A stretch of 64,000 bases of DNA from Caulobacter sp. Root655 (GCF_001427665.1 NZ_LMHC01000026.1:63044-127043), one strand, 5' to 3'; shown: positions 35,010 to 43,647, counted from the first letter of the stretch. Numbers and translations are program-made. The notes: generated by a model not told the origin, from the sequence alone.

Positions 35010-35488
35010 CCGACGCCGCCTTGAAATCCGACACGCAAGACATCGCGGTCGACGAGGTCTTCCCTCATTCACCGGAGGCGATCTGGAAGGCGCTGACCAC
35101 CGGCGAGCTGATCGGCCGCTGGCTGATGACGCCGACGGGGTTCGAACCCATCGAGGGCAAGGCCTTCACCTTCCAGACCACCCCGGCCGGCGCCTGGGAC
35201 GGCGTCATTCATTGCCGGGTGCTGGAAGCGGCGCCGAACGAACGTCTGAGCTATGCCTGGAAGGGCGGAGACGAGGGCAATGTCGGCTACGGCTCGCGCC
35301 TCGACACGGTCGTCACCTGGATCCTCTCCAGGGTCGAGAACGGCACGCGCCTTCGCCTGGTCCACTCCGGCTTCGTGCTTCCGCGAAACGGCGCGGCCTT
35401 CAAGACCATGGGCGACGGCTGGAAGAAGGTGGTCCCGAGCATCGGCGCCATCGCCGCGGAACAGGTCGCCCCGAGCAAGTTGCAGTAG
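35006..35488 (+). CDS. SRPBCC/AHSA1-type domain protein
   Basis: A 160-residue protein of the START-like SRPBCC fold: VDEVFPHSPEAIWKALTTGE, IGRWLMTPTGFEPIEGKAFT, CRVLEAAPNERLSYAWKGGD and a C-terminal GDGWKKVVPSIGAIA helix. Such proteins bind hydrophobic ligands and are frequently encoded with ArsR repressors in one operon. The ATG overlaps the ArsR stop. Ligand unknown. Confidence 0.88.
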   Translation: MTDAALKSDTQDIAVDEVFPHSPEAIWKALTTGELIGRWLMTPTGFEPIEGKAFTFQTTPAGAWDGVIHCRVLEAAPNERLSYAWKGGDEGNVGYGSRLDTVVTWILSRVENGTRLRLVHSGFVLPRNGAAFKTMGDGWKKVVPSIGAIAAEQVAPSKLQ

Positions 35489-35520
35489 AGCATGATGATT
35501 CACACTGGAATCGCTATCTA

Positions 35521-35628
35521 GACCCGTCTCCTCGGCGAAGGCCGGGGCCCAGGTTCAGCCGTCGCATCGGACCATGATCCGAATACTCCGCCCTAGGATC
35601 TGGGCCCCGGCCTTCGCCGGGGAGACGG
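35521..35628. repeat. Large hairpin element, GTCTCC-GGCGAAGGCCGGGGCCCAG type
   Basis: The left arm GGCGAAGGCCGGGGCCCAG is repeated inverted as CTGGGCCCCGGCCTTCGCC about 70 bases downstream, flanked by GTCTCC and GGAGAC. It lies between the SRPBCC and GFA genes. Confidence 0.85.
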
Positions 35629-35722
35629 AATGGGAGTGGGAGGTTCAGTTCAAAATCATCGTGCTCCAGGCGCATCGAAGACGTCGATACGCGCCACAAC
35701 CCCCTATCGCGAGAGAGAAGAC

Positions 35723-36139
35723 ATGAGCGAGGCCTTTACCGGCGGATGCGCCTGCGGCGCGATCCGTTACGAAATCTCCGCCGAACCGATGTTCATGAAC
35801 GACTGCCAGTGCCGCGACTGCCAGCACAAGAGCGGCACGGGGCACGGGTCCTATCTGAGCTTTCCCAGCCGCGAGAGCGTGAAGCTCGAAGGCGAGGCGA
35901 CGCATTGGGACATCGTCGGCGACAGCGGCTCGGTGAAGACGCGCGCCTTCTGCCCCACCTGCGGGTCGCCGGTCTATCTGACGTTCGCGGCCATGCCGGA
36001 GCTGTTCACGGTGCATGCCGCCAGCCTGGACGATCCCAGCCGCTACACGCCGCAGGCGGTGACCTACGCCGTGCGCGGCCATGCCTGGGATCACCTGGAT
36101 CCGGCCGTCCCGAAATTCGACAGGATGCCGGCGGGCTAG
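35723..36139 (+). CDS. GFA-family protein (CENP-V/GFA zinc domain)
   Basis: A 138-residue protein with the GFA zinc ligands CACGAIRYE near the start, CQCRDCQHKSG around residue 30 and CPTCGSPVYL around residue 84. The family is named after glutathione-dependent formaldehyde-activating enzyme, though most members have no proven activity. GAGAGAGAAG precedes the ATG. It is not in an operon with frmA/fghA. Confidence 0.9.
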   Translation: MSEAFTGGCACGAIRYEISAEPMFMNDCQCRDCQHKSGTGHGSYLSFPSRESVKLEGEATHWDIVGDSGSVKTRAFCPTCGSPVYLTFAAMPELFTVHAASLDDPSRYTPQAVTYAVRGHAWDHLDPAVPKFDRMPAG

Positions 36140-36150
36140 GGGCGAGCGGT

Positions 36151-36570
36151 TCAACCCTTCGGCGTGAACCGTTCGATCATCCACCCCGGCACTCGGGCCG
36201 GGCGCTTGGCGGCGACGTCGATCAGCACCCAGTCGGTGCGGCTCTGGGCGCACATCTCGCCGTCGGGGCCGTCGATGCGGACATAGCGTTCGAAGCGCGG
36301 GCCCTTCAGCTGGCCCACCCAGGTGTAGCCGACGGCGACCTCGCCCGGCAGCAGTTCGCGGCGGTAGTCGATCTCGTGGCGACGGGCCACCCAGCTCCAC
36401 CCGGCCCGCTCTTCGGGCGAAGCCCAGGCATCCCAATGGGCGATGGCCAGGTCCTGGGCCCAGGCCAGATAGACCACGTTGTTGACGTGGCCGTTGGCGT
36501 CGATGTCGGCCGCCGTTGGGACGAAGGTCAGGTGGAACGCGTCGGCAGCGGGAAGGAAGACTCGGCTCAA
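36151..36570 (-). CDS. Acyl-CoA thioesterase (4-hydroxybenzoyl-CoA thioesterase-like hotdog)
   Basis: A 139-residue hotdog-fold protein: LTFVPTAADIDANGHVNNVV (the typical DxNGHVNN motif), YLAWAQDLAIAHWDAW, RRHEIDYRRELLPGEVAVGY. The start is probably the TTG at 36570, which overlaps the grxD stop as TTGA; upstream sequence in this frame lies inside grxD. It hydrolyses an acyl-CoA, substrate unknown. Confidence 0.87.
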   Translation of the reverse strand: MSRVFLPAADAFHLTFVPTAADIDANGHVNNVVYLAWAQDLAIAHWDAWASPEERAGWSWVARRHEIDYRRELLPGEVAVGYTWVGQLKGPRFERYVRIDGPDGEMCAQSRTDWVLIDVAAKRPARVPGWMIERFTPKG

Positions 36571-36923
36571 GCCGCGATCAGGCCTTGCTCCGCCAGCAGG
36601 GTCTTCAGTTCGCCCGACTGGAACATCTCGCGGATGATGTCGCTGCCGCCGATGAATTCGCCCTTCACATAGAGCTGGGGAATGGTCGGCCAGTCGGTGA
36701 AGGTCTTGATGCCCTGGCGCAGTTCGTCGTCCTGCAGCACGTCGACGCCGACGAACTCGACGCCCAGGTGGTCGAGGATCTGCACGCTGATCGACGAGAA
36801 GCCGCAACGCGGCTGGTCCGGCACGCCCTTCATGAACAGGACCACGGCGTTGTCGGCCACGGTCTTGGCGATGAAGTCGAGCGCGGGGGAGGAGCCGACG
36901 TCGGTGGTGGTGGGGGCGGTCAT
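36567..36923 (-). CDS. grxD: Monothiol glutaredoxin, CGFS type
   Basis: A 118-residue Grx4-type glutaredoxin with the CGFS active site in GVPDQPRCGFSSISVQILD and the glutathione-binding region TIPQLYVKGEFIGGSDIIRE. These proteins carry Fe-S clusters and work with BolA, whose gene is 1.1 kb upstream on the same strand. It overlaps the thioesterase gene by four bases. Confidence 0.95.
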   Translation of the reverse strand: MTAPTTTDVGSSPALDFIAKTVADNAVVLFMKGVPDQPRCGFSSISVQILDHLGVEFVGVDVLQDDELRQGIKTFTDWPTIPQLYVKGEFIGGSDIIREMFQSGELKTLLAEQGLIAA

Positions 36924-37016
36924 GGGAAAATCCTTGGCGTAGCCTCTCAGCTAGGCGCCATGGGGGTCCGGGTCAAGTGCGGCGGACGCGGGAGGATGGG
37001 GGGATCATCTCCTTAC

Positions 37017-37132
37017 CGTTGTCATCCCGGAAGCCTCGTAGAGGCTGTCCGGGACCCAGGTGACTGGGCCGACGCGGTGCAGCCGCCCCTGGGTCCCGGA
37101 CAAGCGCTACGCGCTTTCCGGGATGACAACGG
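37017..37132. repeat. Long palindrome, GTCATCCCGGAAGCCTCG subtype
   Basis: Arms CCGTTGTCATCCCGGAA and TTCCGGGATGACAACGG are perfect inverse copies. The segment from GTCATCCCGGAAGCCTCG through GGCTGTCCGGGACCCAGG is identical to that in the copy at 43888. It splits grxD from the aldo/keto reductase. Confidence 0.88.
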
Positions 37133-37164
37133 TGAGGGGGTGTCGGAGCGGCCGACTTGAGAGC

Positions 37165-38058
37165 CTACGCCCGGCGCCTGTTCCGTTCGGCTTCCTGCGC
37201 CGAAAAGCGGGCCATTTCGATCTGGGCCGAGCAGCCGGTCGGCAGGTCGCGCTCGGCGATGGCGGCCAGGGCTTCCAGTTCGGCGGGCGTTTCGGCGGTG
37301 ATCTGCACGGTGGCCAGCGACGGCTCGGTCAGGGCGTAGGCCAGGCAGATCTGCTGGGCGGTCCAGCCGTGGGTGTCGTGCAGGAAGTCGTAGCCGCCGA
37401 TATCGGCCAACGGATCGGCGCGGCGACGCCACAGCGACGGCCTGGGCAGGAAGCCGCGGCGTTCCTCGCGCAGGGCCCGCGGCCAGAAATCCAGGCCGAC
37501 CACCGCCATCTCGCGGCCCATGGCGGCGCGCACCCGGTTGCGCTCGATCCAGCCGGACGCCAGGTTGAACGGCGTGGCCATGGCGTCGAACAGACCCGAG
37601 GCCGCATAGGCGTCGAACTTGTCGCCCCCGCCGGACACGCCCAGCAGGCGGATCAGCCGCGCGCCGCGCAGGGCGGTCAGCTGTTCCAGGGTCTCGGACG
37701 GAAAGTCGGCGCCGTCGGGGTCGTCCAGGGTGGCGATGTCCAGATGGCCCAGGCCCGTGCGGTCCAGGGCCTGGTCGATCATGTCGTGCACGACCTGGGC
37801 CCGCAGCGCGCGGTCGCCCTGGGCGCGCAGCCGCCAGCCGATGAACAGCAGCCGCCGCTCGACGGTGGCCAGGGCCTCGGCCGCGCCCTCCATCAGGGCC
37901 GGCGACACACCGTCGAATTCGAAGCTGTTGATACCGTTTTCCAGCGCCGCATAGACCAGCTTGCGCCAATCGCCCGCCTTCAGGCGCGGCTGGTCCTCGA
38001 GCCTCAGCGAGATCGCCGAGACCGCCACGCCCGCGTTGCCGAAGGGGCGATAGCGCAT
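37165..38058 (-). CDS. Aldo/keto reductase family protein
   Basis: A 297-residue protein with the start of an AKR barrel (MRYRPFGNAGVAVSAISLRL), LIRLLGVSGGGDKFDAYAAS and CLAYALTEPSLATVQITAET. Several canonical AKR catalytic residues are not obvious: the usual DTAxxYG segment reads INSFEFDGVS and the catalytic Lys region is weak. It may therefore be a divergent or non-catalytic member. Five bases separate it from bolA. Confidence 0.75.
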   Translation of the reverse strand: MRYRPFGNAGVAVSAISLRLEDQPRLKAGDWRKLVYAALENGINSFEFDGVSPALMEGAAEALATVERRLLFIGWRLRAQGDRALRAQVVHDMIDQALDRTGLGHLDIATLDDPDGADFPSETLEQLTALRGARLIRLLGVSGGGDKFDAYAASGLFDAMATPFNLASGWIERNRVRAAMGREMAVVGLDFWPRALREERRGFLPRPSLWRRRADPLADIGGYDFLHDTHGWTAQQICLAYALTEPSLATVQITAETPAELEALAAIAERDLPTGCSAQIEMARFSAQEAERNRRRA

Positions 38059-38063
38059 TGGGC

Positions 38064-38300
38064 CTATTCCGAGGGGGCGACGGTTTCGAGGGCCAGGGCG
38101 TGCAGCGTGCCGCCCAGCACGTCGGCCAGGGCCCGGTTGACCATCTGGTGCTGCTTGACCCGGCTCAGGCCCCGGAAGGCCGGCGAGACGATGCGCGCCT
38201 TGTAGTGGTCGCCGTCGCCGGCCAGGTCGGTCAGCACGATCTCGGCGTCGGGAAACGCCTCGTGCAGGCGGGCTTCGAGGTCGGCGGGGGACATGGGCAC
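38064..38300 (-). CDS. bolA: BolA family protein
   Basis: About 78 residues from a GTG at 38300, giving MPMSPADLEARLHEAFPDAE; GGAG lies nine bases ahead. An ATG at 38294 or 38327 would also fit. The BolA core is GDGDHYKARIVSPAFRGLSR followed by VKQHQMVNRALADVLGG, with the conserved His in GTLHALALET. BolA proteins form Fe-S complexes with CGFS glutaredoxins such as the GrxD encoded nearby. Confidence 0.9.
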   Translation of the reverse strand: MPMSPADLEARLHEAFPDAEIVLTDLAGDGDHYKARIVSPAFRGLSRVKQHQMVNRALADVLGGTLHALALETVAPSE

Positions 38301-38448
38301 GGCGGAAGACTCCGAATCTCTCGACATTGGGTATGCCGCGTAAACCTTAAGAACGGGCATACGCGCCAAACGGTTCGCGGGGCGGCTCCGCTTGCCGGCG
38401 ACCGTGGGGCGCGGCACAAAACGCTCCGTGTTTTCGTGAAAGGTCCCC

Positions 38449-39393
38449 GTGCGCTCGATTCTCGTTCCCATCGCCATCCTCCTTCTTGGCTCGACGGCGG
38501 CCTGCGCCGCCCCGGCCTCGACGAAGGGCGTCGCGCCCGGCGTCCACGCCGTCGATGACGTCCGCCTGCTGTCGGCCGACGACATGGAAGGGCGGGGCAT
38601 CGCCACCCCGGGCGGGGCCAAGGCGCGGGCCTACATCCGGGAGCGCTTCATCCAGATCGGCCTGAAGCCGCAGGGCCCGACGTTCGACCGGCCGTTCACC
38701 TTCGCCAGGAAGGACGGGACCCAGGTCCAGGGCGTCAACCTGGTGGCCCGCATCGAGGGCACGTCGAGTTCCGACAAGGTGCTGGTGGTCTGCGCCCACT
38801 ACGACCACCTGGGGGTCAAGAACGGCAAGACCTATAACGGGGCCGACGACAACGCCTCGGGCGTGGCGGGCCTGCTGGCGGTGGCCGAGGCGTTCAAGGC
38901 CGCCCCGCCCCGCCACACGGTGCTGATCGTCGCCTTCGACGGCGAGGAGAGCGGGTTGCGGGGCGCCAAGGCCTTCGTCGCCGACCCGCCCGTTCCGCTG
39001 GCCAGGATCGGCCTGGCGGTCAATTTCGACATGATCAGCAAGAACGCCAAGGGCGAACTCTATGTCAGCGGAGCGGGGCCGCAGCCCTATCTCAGGCCGG
39101 TGCTGGACGGCGTGGCGAAGACGGCCCTGGTGACCCTGAAGCTGGGCCACGACACCGACGCCGACGGCCAGCAGAACAATTGGACGATGCAGTCCGACCA
39201 GGGCCCGTTCGCCGCCGCCGGCGTGCCTTGGGTCTATTTCGGCGTCGAGGACCACCCCGAATACCACCAGCCCACCGACGACTTCGACACCATGCCGCAG
39301 GACTTCTTCAAGCGGGCGGTGGCCACGGTGGTGTCGGCGACCCGGGCGCTGGACGACGACCTGGACGGGATCGGCAAGGGGGCGGGGCGGTAG
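38449..39393 (+). CDS. Secreted M28-family zinc aminopeptidase
   Basis: A 314-residue protein with signal peptide (ILVPIAILLLGSTAACA, which also fits a lipobox). Zinc ligands are in VVCAHYDHLGV (His, Asp), NGADDNASGVAGLLA (Asp), AFDGEESGLRGAKAF (catalytic Glu-Glu), NFDMISKN (Asp) and EDHPEYHQPTDDFD (His). It starts with GTG and has GAAAGGT ahead. Acts in the periplasm on peptides. Convergent with the next gene, stop to stop without a gap. Confidence 0.93.
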   Translation: MRSILVPIAILLLGSTAACAAPASTKGVAPGVHAVDDVRLLSADDMEGRGIATPGGAKARAYIRERFIQIGLKPQGPTFDRPFTFARKDGTQVQGVNLVARIEGTSSSDKVLVVCAHYDHLGVKNGKTYNGADDNASGVAGLLAVAEAFKAAPPRHTVLIVAFDGEESGLRGAKAFVADPPVPLARIGLAVNFDMISKNAKGELYVSGAGPQPYLRPVLDGVAKTALVTLKLGHDTDADGQQNNWTMQSDQGPFAAAGVPWVYFGVEDHPEYHQPTDDFDTMPQDFFKRAVATVVSATRALDDDLDGIGKGAGR

Positions 39394-40896
39394 TCAGGGT
39401 TTCGCCGAGGCGCCGCTGGCGGCGGCGATCTTGACCAGCATGTCCTGCGCCTGCTTGGCCGCCGCGCCGCCGTGCGGGCTGTTGGCCAGCGGCATGAGGA
39501 CCTGGGCCGCCTCCTTGCTCCGACCGCGGGTCATCAGGCCGTCGGCGGCCTGCAGGCGGATTTCGCCGACCTGGGGCGCCAGCTTGAGGGCCATCAGCAG
39601 CGCCTGTAGGGTGTTGTCGGACGGATAGTTGGCCTCGCCTGACTTGCTCCGCGCGAAGTCGAGCAAGGTCTGGTAGCGCGCCGGATCAAGCTTGTAGGCC
39701 GTCGACAGCAGGGCGCCCGCCTGATTGTACAGCGCCTGGCGCTGGGCGGGCGCGGCGTCGCCCTGGGCCATCAGGCGGTCGGCTTCCAGGGCCATGGCCT
39801 CGACGTCCTTGGGATTGGCGGCGAGGCGGCGCTTGAGGATCACGGCGCCGATCAAGGGATCGCCCAGCGCCACCTCGGCCCGCGCCAGCGCCATCTGCGC
39901 GAACGCGTCGTCGGGGTAGCGGGCGCTCTTGGTCCGGATCTTGGCCAGCAGCGGCGCCTTGAACTGCGGCGACACCCCCGTCTTCACGTGCAGGTCGTCA
40001 AGCAGCAGGTCGTCCGCCGACGGTGGCAGCTTGACGATCTCGACGCTGGCCTTGGGGAAGTCGGCGCGCTTGAGCTGGGTGTAGCGCAACTGACCGCTGA
40101 GATAGGTCCGCAGCCGCTTCTTCCAGGCGTCCGGGGTCAGGCCGGTCGCCTGCTGCATGGCGTCGACCGACTCCTTGCCCTGGCCGAGCGCCGTCAGATA
40201 GGTCTTCAGCTGTTCGGCGCGTTGCGGGTCGCTGATCATGTAGTGGGTCAGCAGCCACGACTGGGCGTAGAAGGCGCCGCGCGCGCCCTGCGGGATGTCG
40301 TTCACCCGCTTGGACAGCACGTCGTCCATCGGAAGCCAGGTGTCGCCGACAAGGTTGCCCAGGCGGCCCGTGACCAGGCCCACCTGGATCGACGACGCGT
40401 TGACCGTCGAGTTCATGAAGTACTCGGCATAGCCCTCGACGAACCATGCCGGATAGCCGAACGGGAAGTTCTGCAGCATCAGGTGGTGGATATATTCGTG
40501 CAGCAGAACGTAGTCGTTGCCCGAGTCCGACAGCCCCATGGCGAAGATGTCGTAGTGATCGGCCGAGTAGAAGCCGACCACGTTGTCGGCCAGGCCGGGT
40601 GAGACCAGGCGCAGCTGCTTTGGCTCGCCGACCAGGTAGATCGGCAGCTTGCGGGCGGGCGGCGCGGGGCGTTGCAGCCCGTAGACCTCCCAGAAGACGG
40701 CGTCGAGCAGCTCGATGCGCTCGGCGTATTCGCGCAGCGTCTTCTCGTCGCTGCTGCTGTAGATGGTGAAGCGCGGCGTCTCGGCCCTCTGCCACGACGT
40801 CTGCGCCGCCGCGGGAAACGCCAGGACGGCCATGAGGACGCCCAGGGTCAGGCCCGCCTTCGCGCCCAGGCGCGCTACAAGTCTGGAAACACGCAC
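39394..40896 (-). CDS. Secreted metallopeptidase-like protein with HExxH motif and TPR-like tail
   Basis: A 500-residue protein with a signal peptide (ending AFPAAAQ). The first half resembles peptidase MA-like/DUF1570 proteins: RFTIYSSSDEKTLREYAERI, then the zinc motif in LLHEYIHHLMLQNFP near residue 134 and the downstream Glu in WFVEGYAEYFMNSTV. The second half is helical and TPR-like (ALARAEVALGDPLIGAVILK; LQAADGLMTRGRSKEAAQVL). Substrate unknown. It starts with an ATG at 40896 and stands alone. Confidence 0.85.
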   Translation of the reverse strand: MRVSRLVARLGAKAGLTLGVLMAVLAFPAAAQTSWQRAETPRFTIYSSSDEKTLREYAERIELLDAVFWEVYGLQRPAPPARKLPIYLVGEPKQLRLVSPGLADNVVGFYSADHYDIFAMGLSDSGNDYVLLHEYIHHLMLQNFPFGYPAWFVEGYAEYFMNSTVNASSIQVGLVTGRLGNLVGDTWLPMDDVLSKRVNDIPQGARGAFYAQSWLLTHYMISDPQRAEQLKTYLTALGQGKESVDAMQQATGLTPDAWKKRLRTYLSGQLRYTQLKRADFPKASVEIVKLPPSADDLLLDDLHVKTGVSPQFKAPLLAKIRTKSARYPDDAFAQMALARAEVALGDPLIGAVILKRRLAANPKDVEAMALEADRLMAQGDAAPAQRQALYNQAGALLSTAYKLDPARYQTLLDFARSKSGEANYPSDNTLQALLMALKLAPQVGEIRLQAADGLMTRGRSKEAAQVLMPLANSPHGGAAAKQAQDMLVKIAAASGASAKP

Positions 40897-41002
40897 GGAT
40901 CAGTCGCCCCCTACTCTACGGCTTCACCGTATGGGCAGGGGCTGGGCGCATTCAAGTTGCATTTGGCGCCGGCGCGCGTTGCCGTGGACGCGAGGCGGAC
41001 GT

Positions 41003-41203
41003 TTAGCCCGCGCTCTCCTCCGCCTCCTCGCCCTCGTCCTCCTCCAGTCCGAACACCTCGTCGATCACCTCGACGATCTCCTCCAGGTCATCCAGCGTGA
41101 CCCGCAGCTTCAGCGTCTTCTCGTCGTCACCGGTGACGGTGAGGAAGATCCCGTCGTCGGTCTCTTCCAGGATGAATTCGTCAAGGTTGGCGATGGCGGT
41201 CAT
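41003..41203 (-). CDS. Small acidic protein, unknown
   Basis: A 66-residue, strongly acidic protein (MTAIANLDEFILEETDDGIF; LDDLEEIVEVIDEVFGLEED; ending EGEEAEESAG). GAGGAGACC precedes the ATG, which supports real translation. No known domain. The beta-then-helix layout could be a small soluble partner or inhibitor. Confidence 0.65.
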   Translation of the reverse strand: MTAIANLDEFILEETDDGIFLTVTGDDEKTLKLRVTLDDLEEIVEVIDEVFGLEEDEGEEAEESAG

Positions 41204-41334
41204 GGCGGTCTCCTCGGGCTGACGGGCAAGCGGCCGAGGCGGGGTGCGGGTTCCCCTCGGCGCTTGCCCTTCAACGGATAGATAGTGTCGCCGCGCGCCG
41301 GTATCGTGACAAACCCGTCGATGCGCGTTCTCGG

Positions 41335-41437
41335 CTAGAGCGCCCGACCTGGTTGCACCAGGCCGGGCGCTCTAGGTCCTTTGTTTTCGCGCATTTTCTT
41401 CACGCGAACCGGTACCCACTTCGCTCGAAAATGCTCT
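41335..41437. repeat. Hairpin plus GCGCATTTTC...CGAAAATGC element
   Basis: A perfect hairpin CTAGAGCGCCCGACCTGG / CCAGGCCGGGCGCTCTAG (one bulge, loop TTGCA) is followed by GCGCATTTTCTTCACGCGAA and ending TCGCTCGAAAATGCTC, a sequence type widespread between genes in alphaproteobacteria. It overlaps the SDR stop codon. Confidence 0.8.
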
Positions 41438-42245
41438 AGGCGGGCTCGCCCACCTTGTAGCGCTCGGCCGGGCGGTTGCGCGAGATGTTCGGCAGCAGCT
41501 TGGCCCGCGCTGCGTCATAGGCGGTGAAGTCGGCCGGGTCGGGCAGGGACGGGATGGTGACCAGTTCGCCCTGGTCGAAGCCGGCGATGGCCGCGTCGAC
41601 CAGGTCGTCGACCTCCATCAGCATGCCGGGGTCGAGCGCCTCGGCGCCGCCGCTGCCGGAACGGTCCCAGATCTCGGTGCGGGTCGCGCCCGGCAGCACG
41701 GCCTGGAGATGGATCTTCGGGCTCAGCTGCAGGCGCAGGGTCTGGGTGAAATAGGTGACATAGGCCTTGGTTGCGCCGTAGACGGCCATCTGCAGCTCGG
41801 GGGCCAGGCCGACGACCGACGAGATGTTGACGATCGCGCCGCGGTCGCGGGCCGCGAAGGCCTTGGCGGCGGCGTGGGCCAGGCGGGTCACTGAGACGAT
41901 GTTGAGCTGGATCATGCTCTCGACCCGCTCCACGTCCTGATCGACGAAGGCGCCCGCCAGGGAAACCCCGGCGTTGTTGATCAGGATGTCGATGGTCGCG
42001 TCGTCGCGCAGGCGGGCCTCGACCCGGGCCAGGTCGGCCTTCTGGGTCAGGTCGGCGGTGATGATGTCGATCTTGACGCCGGTCTCGGCCTTCAGCTTGG
42101 CGGCCAGGGCTTCCAGGCGGGCGGTGTCGCGCGCCACCAGCACCAGGTCGTGGCCGCGCCGGGCCAGGCGGTCGGCATAGGTCGCGCCGATGCCGGAGGA
42201 GGCGCCGGTGATCAGGGCCGCGCCGGGAATGTTGTGCTTGCTCAT
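41436..42245 (-). CDS. Short-chain dehydrogenase/reductase
   Basis: A 269-residue classical SDR: ITGASSGIGATYADRLARRG cofactor motif, NNAGVSLAG, catalytic Ser in IVNISSVVGLA and YGATKAYVTYF (YxxxK). The substrate is unknown. It is divergent from the HxlR regulator, with palindromes in the 118-base gap, so it is probably its target. Confidence 0.92.
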   Translation of the reverse strand: MSKHNIPGAALITGASSGIGATYADRLARRGHDLVLVARDTARLEALAAKLKAETGVKIDIITADLTQKADLARVEARLRDDATIDILINNAGVSLAGAFVDQDVERVESMIQLNIVSVTRLAHAAAKAFAARDRGAIVNISSVVGLAPELQMAVYGATKAYVTYFTQTLRLQLSPKIHLQAVLPGATRTEIWDRSGSGGAEALDPGMLMEVDDLVDAAIAGFDQGELVTIPSLPDPADFTAYDAARAKLLPNISRNRPAERYKVGEPA

Positions 42246-42305
42246 CGTCTTCTCGTCCTTGCTGGCGGGCCCCGTGGTCCGTCGTGGAGCAGAAATGGTA
42301 TGTCG

Positions 42306-42340
42306 CTTGCAAATAGCAAGTTACTAACTTTCGATTTGCT
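42306..42340. promoter_or_regulatory. Candidate HxlR operator
   Basis: CTTGC-AAATA-GCAAG (42306-42320) is a perfect inverted repeat, and a second pair AGCAAGT...TTTGCT overlaps it. It lies in the AT-rich gap between the divergent SDR and HxlR genes, which has ATTTGCTAGC close to the HxlR start. Confidence 0.6.
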
Positions 42341-42363
42341 AGCCGGCCTCCTATATTGGGCTC

Positions 42364-42876
42364 ATGACCCGACGCACCTTCGATCCCGGACAGTGCCCGG
42401 TGGGCCGCACGCTGGAGCGCGTGGGCGACACCTGGAGCCTGATGATCCTGCGCGACGCCTTCCACGGCCTGTCCCGGTTCGACCAGTTCGAGCAGAGCCT
42501 GGGCGTGGCGCCCAACATCCTCAGCAAACGCCTGGCCGCCCTGGTCGAGGCGGGGTTCCTGGAGCGTAAGCCCTATCAGGCGCGGCCCGTGCGTCACGAG
42601 TACGTGCTGACGGCGCTGGGCCGCGACTTCGTACCGGTGCTGACGGCCCTGATGGCGTTCGGCAACCGGCACTTCGCCGTCGAAGGGCTGGCCAGCCAGA
42701 TGGTCGAGGTCGCCAGCGGCCTGCCGGCCGATCCGGTGGTGGTCGACCGGCGCACGGGCCTGGAGATCGACGACACCCGCTTCACCGTCGCCGCCGGACC
42801 GGCCGCCCAGGCGCCGGCACGCGAGCGGATGGCGCTGATCGAGGCGCGACGGCGGGTGCGCCTCGACGCCGTGTGA
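42364..42876 (+). CDS. HxlR-family transcriptional regulator
   Basis: A 170-residue protein with the HxlR winged helix: CPVGRTLERVGDTWSLMILR (the conserved Cys and Trp), FDQFEQSLGVAPNILSKRLA recognition region and LERKPYQARPVRHEYVLTAL wing. The C-terminal ~60 residues are an extra helical/beta part (FTVAAGPAAQAPARERMALI). The N-terminal Cys suggests redox or electrophile sensing, as in related HxlR proteins. Confidence 0.92.
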   Translation: MTRRTFDPGQCPVGRTLERVGDTWSLMILRDAFHGLSRFDQFEQSLGVAPNILSKRLAALVEAGFLERKPYQARPVRHEYVLTALGRDFVPVLTALMAFGNRHFAVEGLASQMVEVASGLPADPVVVDRRTGLEIDDTRFTVAAGPAAQAPARERMALIEARRRVRLDAV

Positions 42877-42993
42877 GGCTTGAGCGTCAGTTCTCCACCC
42901 GCATCCACCTTCAATTGTGCATGGCCAAGTTTCGGCTTTTGAGTGTAGGTTTTCCCGCCGCCCGGCAGGACGCCGGGCCATGGGGGCGGGCGC

Positions 42994-43611
42994 ATGGACA
43001 TCAAACTGAACTTCATCAACCACTCGAACGACGCCAACAACAGCGAGGTCGTGATCTTCGCCAAGAACGTGGCGACCAGTGTCGGTGAGACGGCGGTGGC
43101 CTGGACGGTCATCCAGAACTGCGGCCAGGGCGACAACCATCCGTTCACCTACCCGATGACGACCCAGGTCGGGGCCAGCGACAGCTGGGGCAATTTCACG
43201 CCGCCGCAGGACGCGGCCGACGGCCAGCAGTTCTCGATGGTCCTGGAGTCGTCGGGCGATGTCCTGCGCGAGAGCGGACCGGCCGCGAGTCCCAATGAGA
43301 TCGAGGTGCTCAACAACCTGCCGAAGGGAGCGATCAACGCCGGGATCTACAAGAGCGGCAAGCTCTACGCCCAGGAGACCACGATCGCGCCGCAGCAGAA
43401 GGCGGTGTTCCAGTTCAAGCCGACGATCTGGATCGGCGTGGCCTCGCAGGTGGTCCAGGGCGAGGTGATGAACACGGCCATCGTGTCGGAGATCAACAAC
43501 GAGATCTCGCTGCTCGGCGTCGCCAGCGCCGACATCGTGATGACCGGCGGCGGCCCGGGCGCGGAATCGACGCCGTTCCAGTTCTCGCTGCAGAACGTCA
43601 CCTTCGCCTGA
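42994..43611 (+). CDS. Unknown protein with N-terminal INHSNDANNSEVVIF motif
   Basis: A 205-residue, beta-rich soluble protein without a signal peptide. It opens MDIKLNFINHSNDANNSEVV and continues with AVAWTVIQNCGQGDNHPFTY, VLNNLPKGAINAGIYKSGKL and FKPTIWIGVASQVVQGEVMN. Similar whole-length proteins seem to exist in other proteobacteria, but I know of no function for them. No strong ribosome site is seen before the ATG at 42994. The next gene shares the INxSxDANNSEVVxF motif, so the pair probably works together. Confidence 0.75.
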   Translation: MDIKLNFINHSNDANNSEVVIFAKNVATSVGETAVAWTVIQNCGQGDNHPFTYPMTTQVGASDSWGNFTPPQDAADGQQFSMVLESSGDVLRESGPAASPNEIEVLNNLPKGAINAGIYKSGKLYAQETTIAPQQKAVFQFKPTIWIGVASQVVQGEVMNTAIVSEINNEISLLGVASADIVMTGGGPGAESTPFQFSLQNVTFA

Positions 43612-43647
43612 AGGCGAAACGATCGACGCCTCTTGGGGGAGGGAACG

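Noticed and set aside
37017..37132. Rho-independent terminators at GTCATCCCGG palindromes
   Set aside because: Arms are too long and spaced, no T-tracts follow, and copies recur with conserved cores; they are better described as repeat elements.
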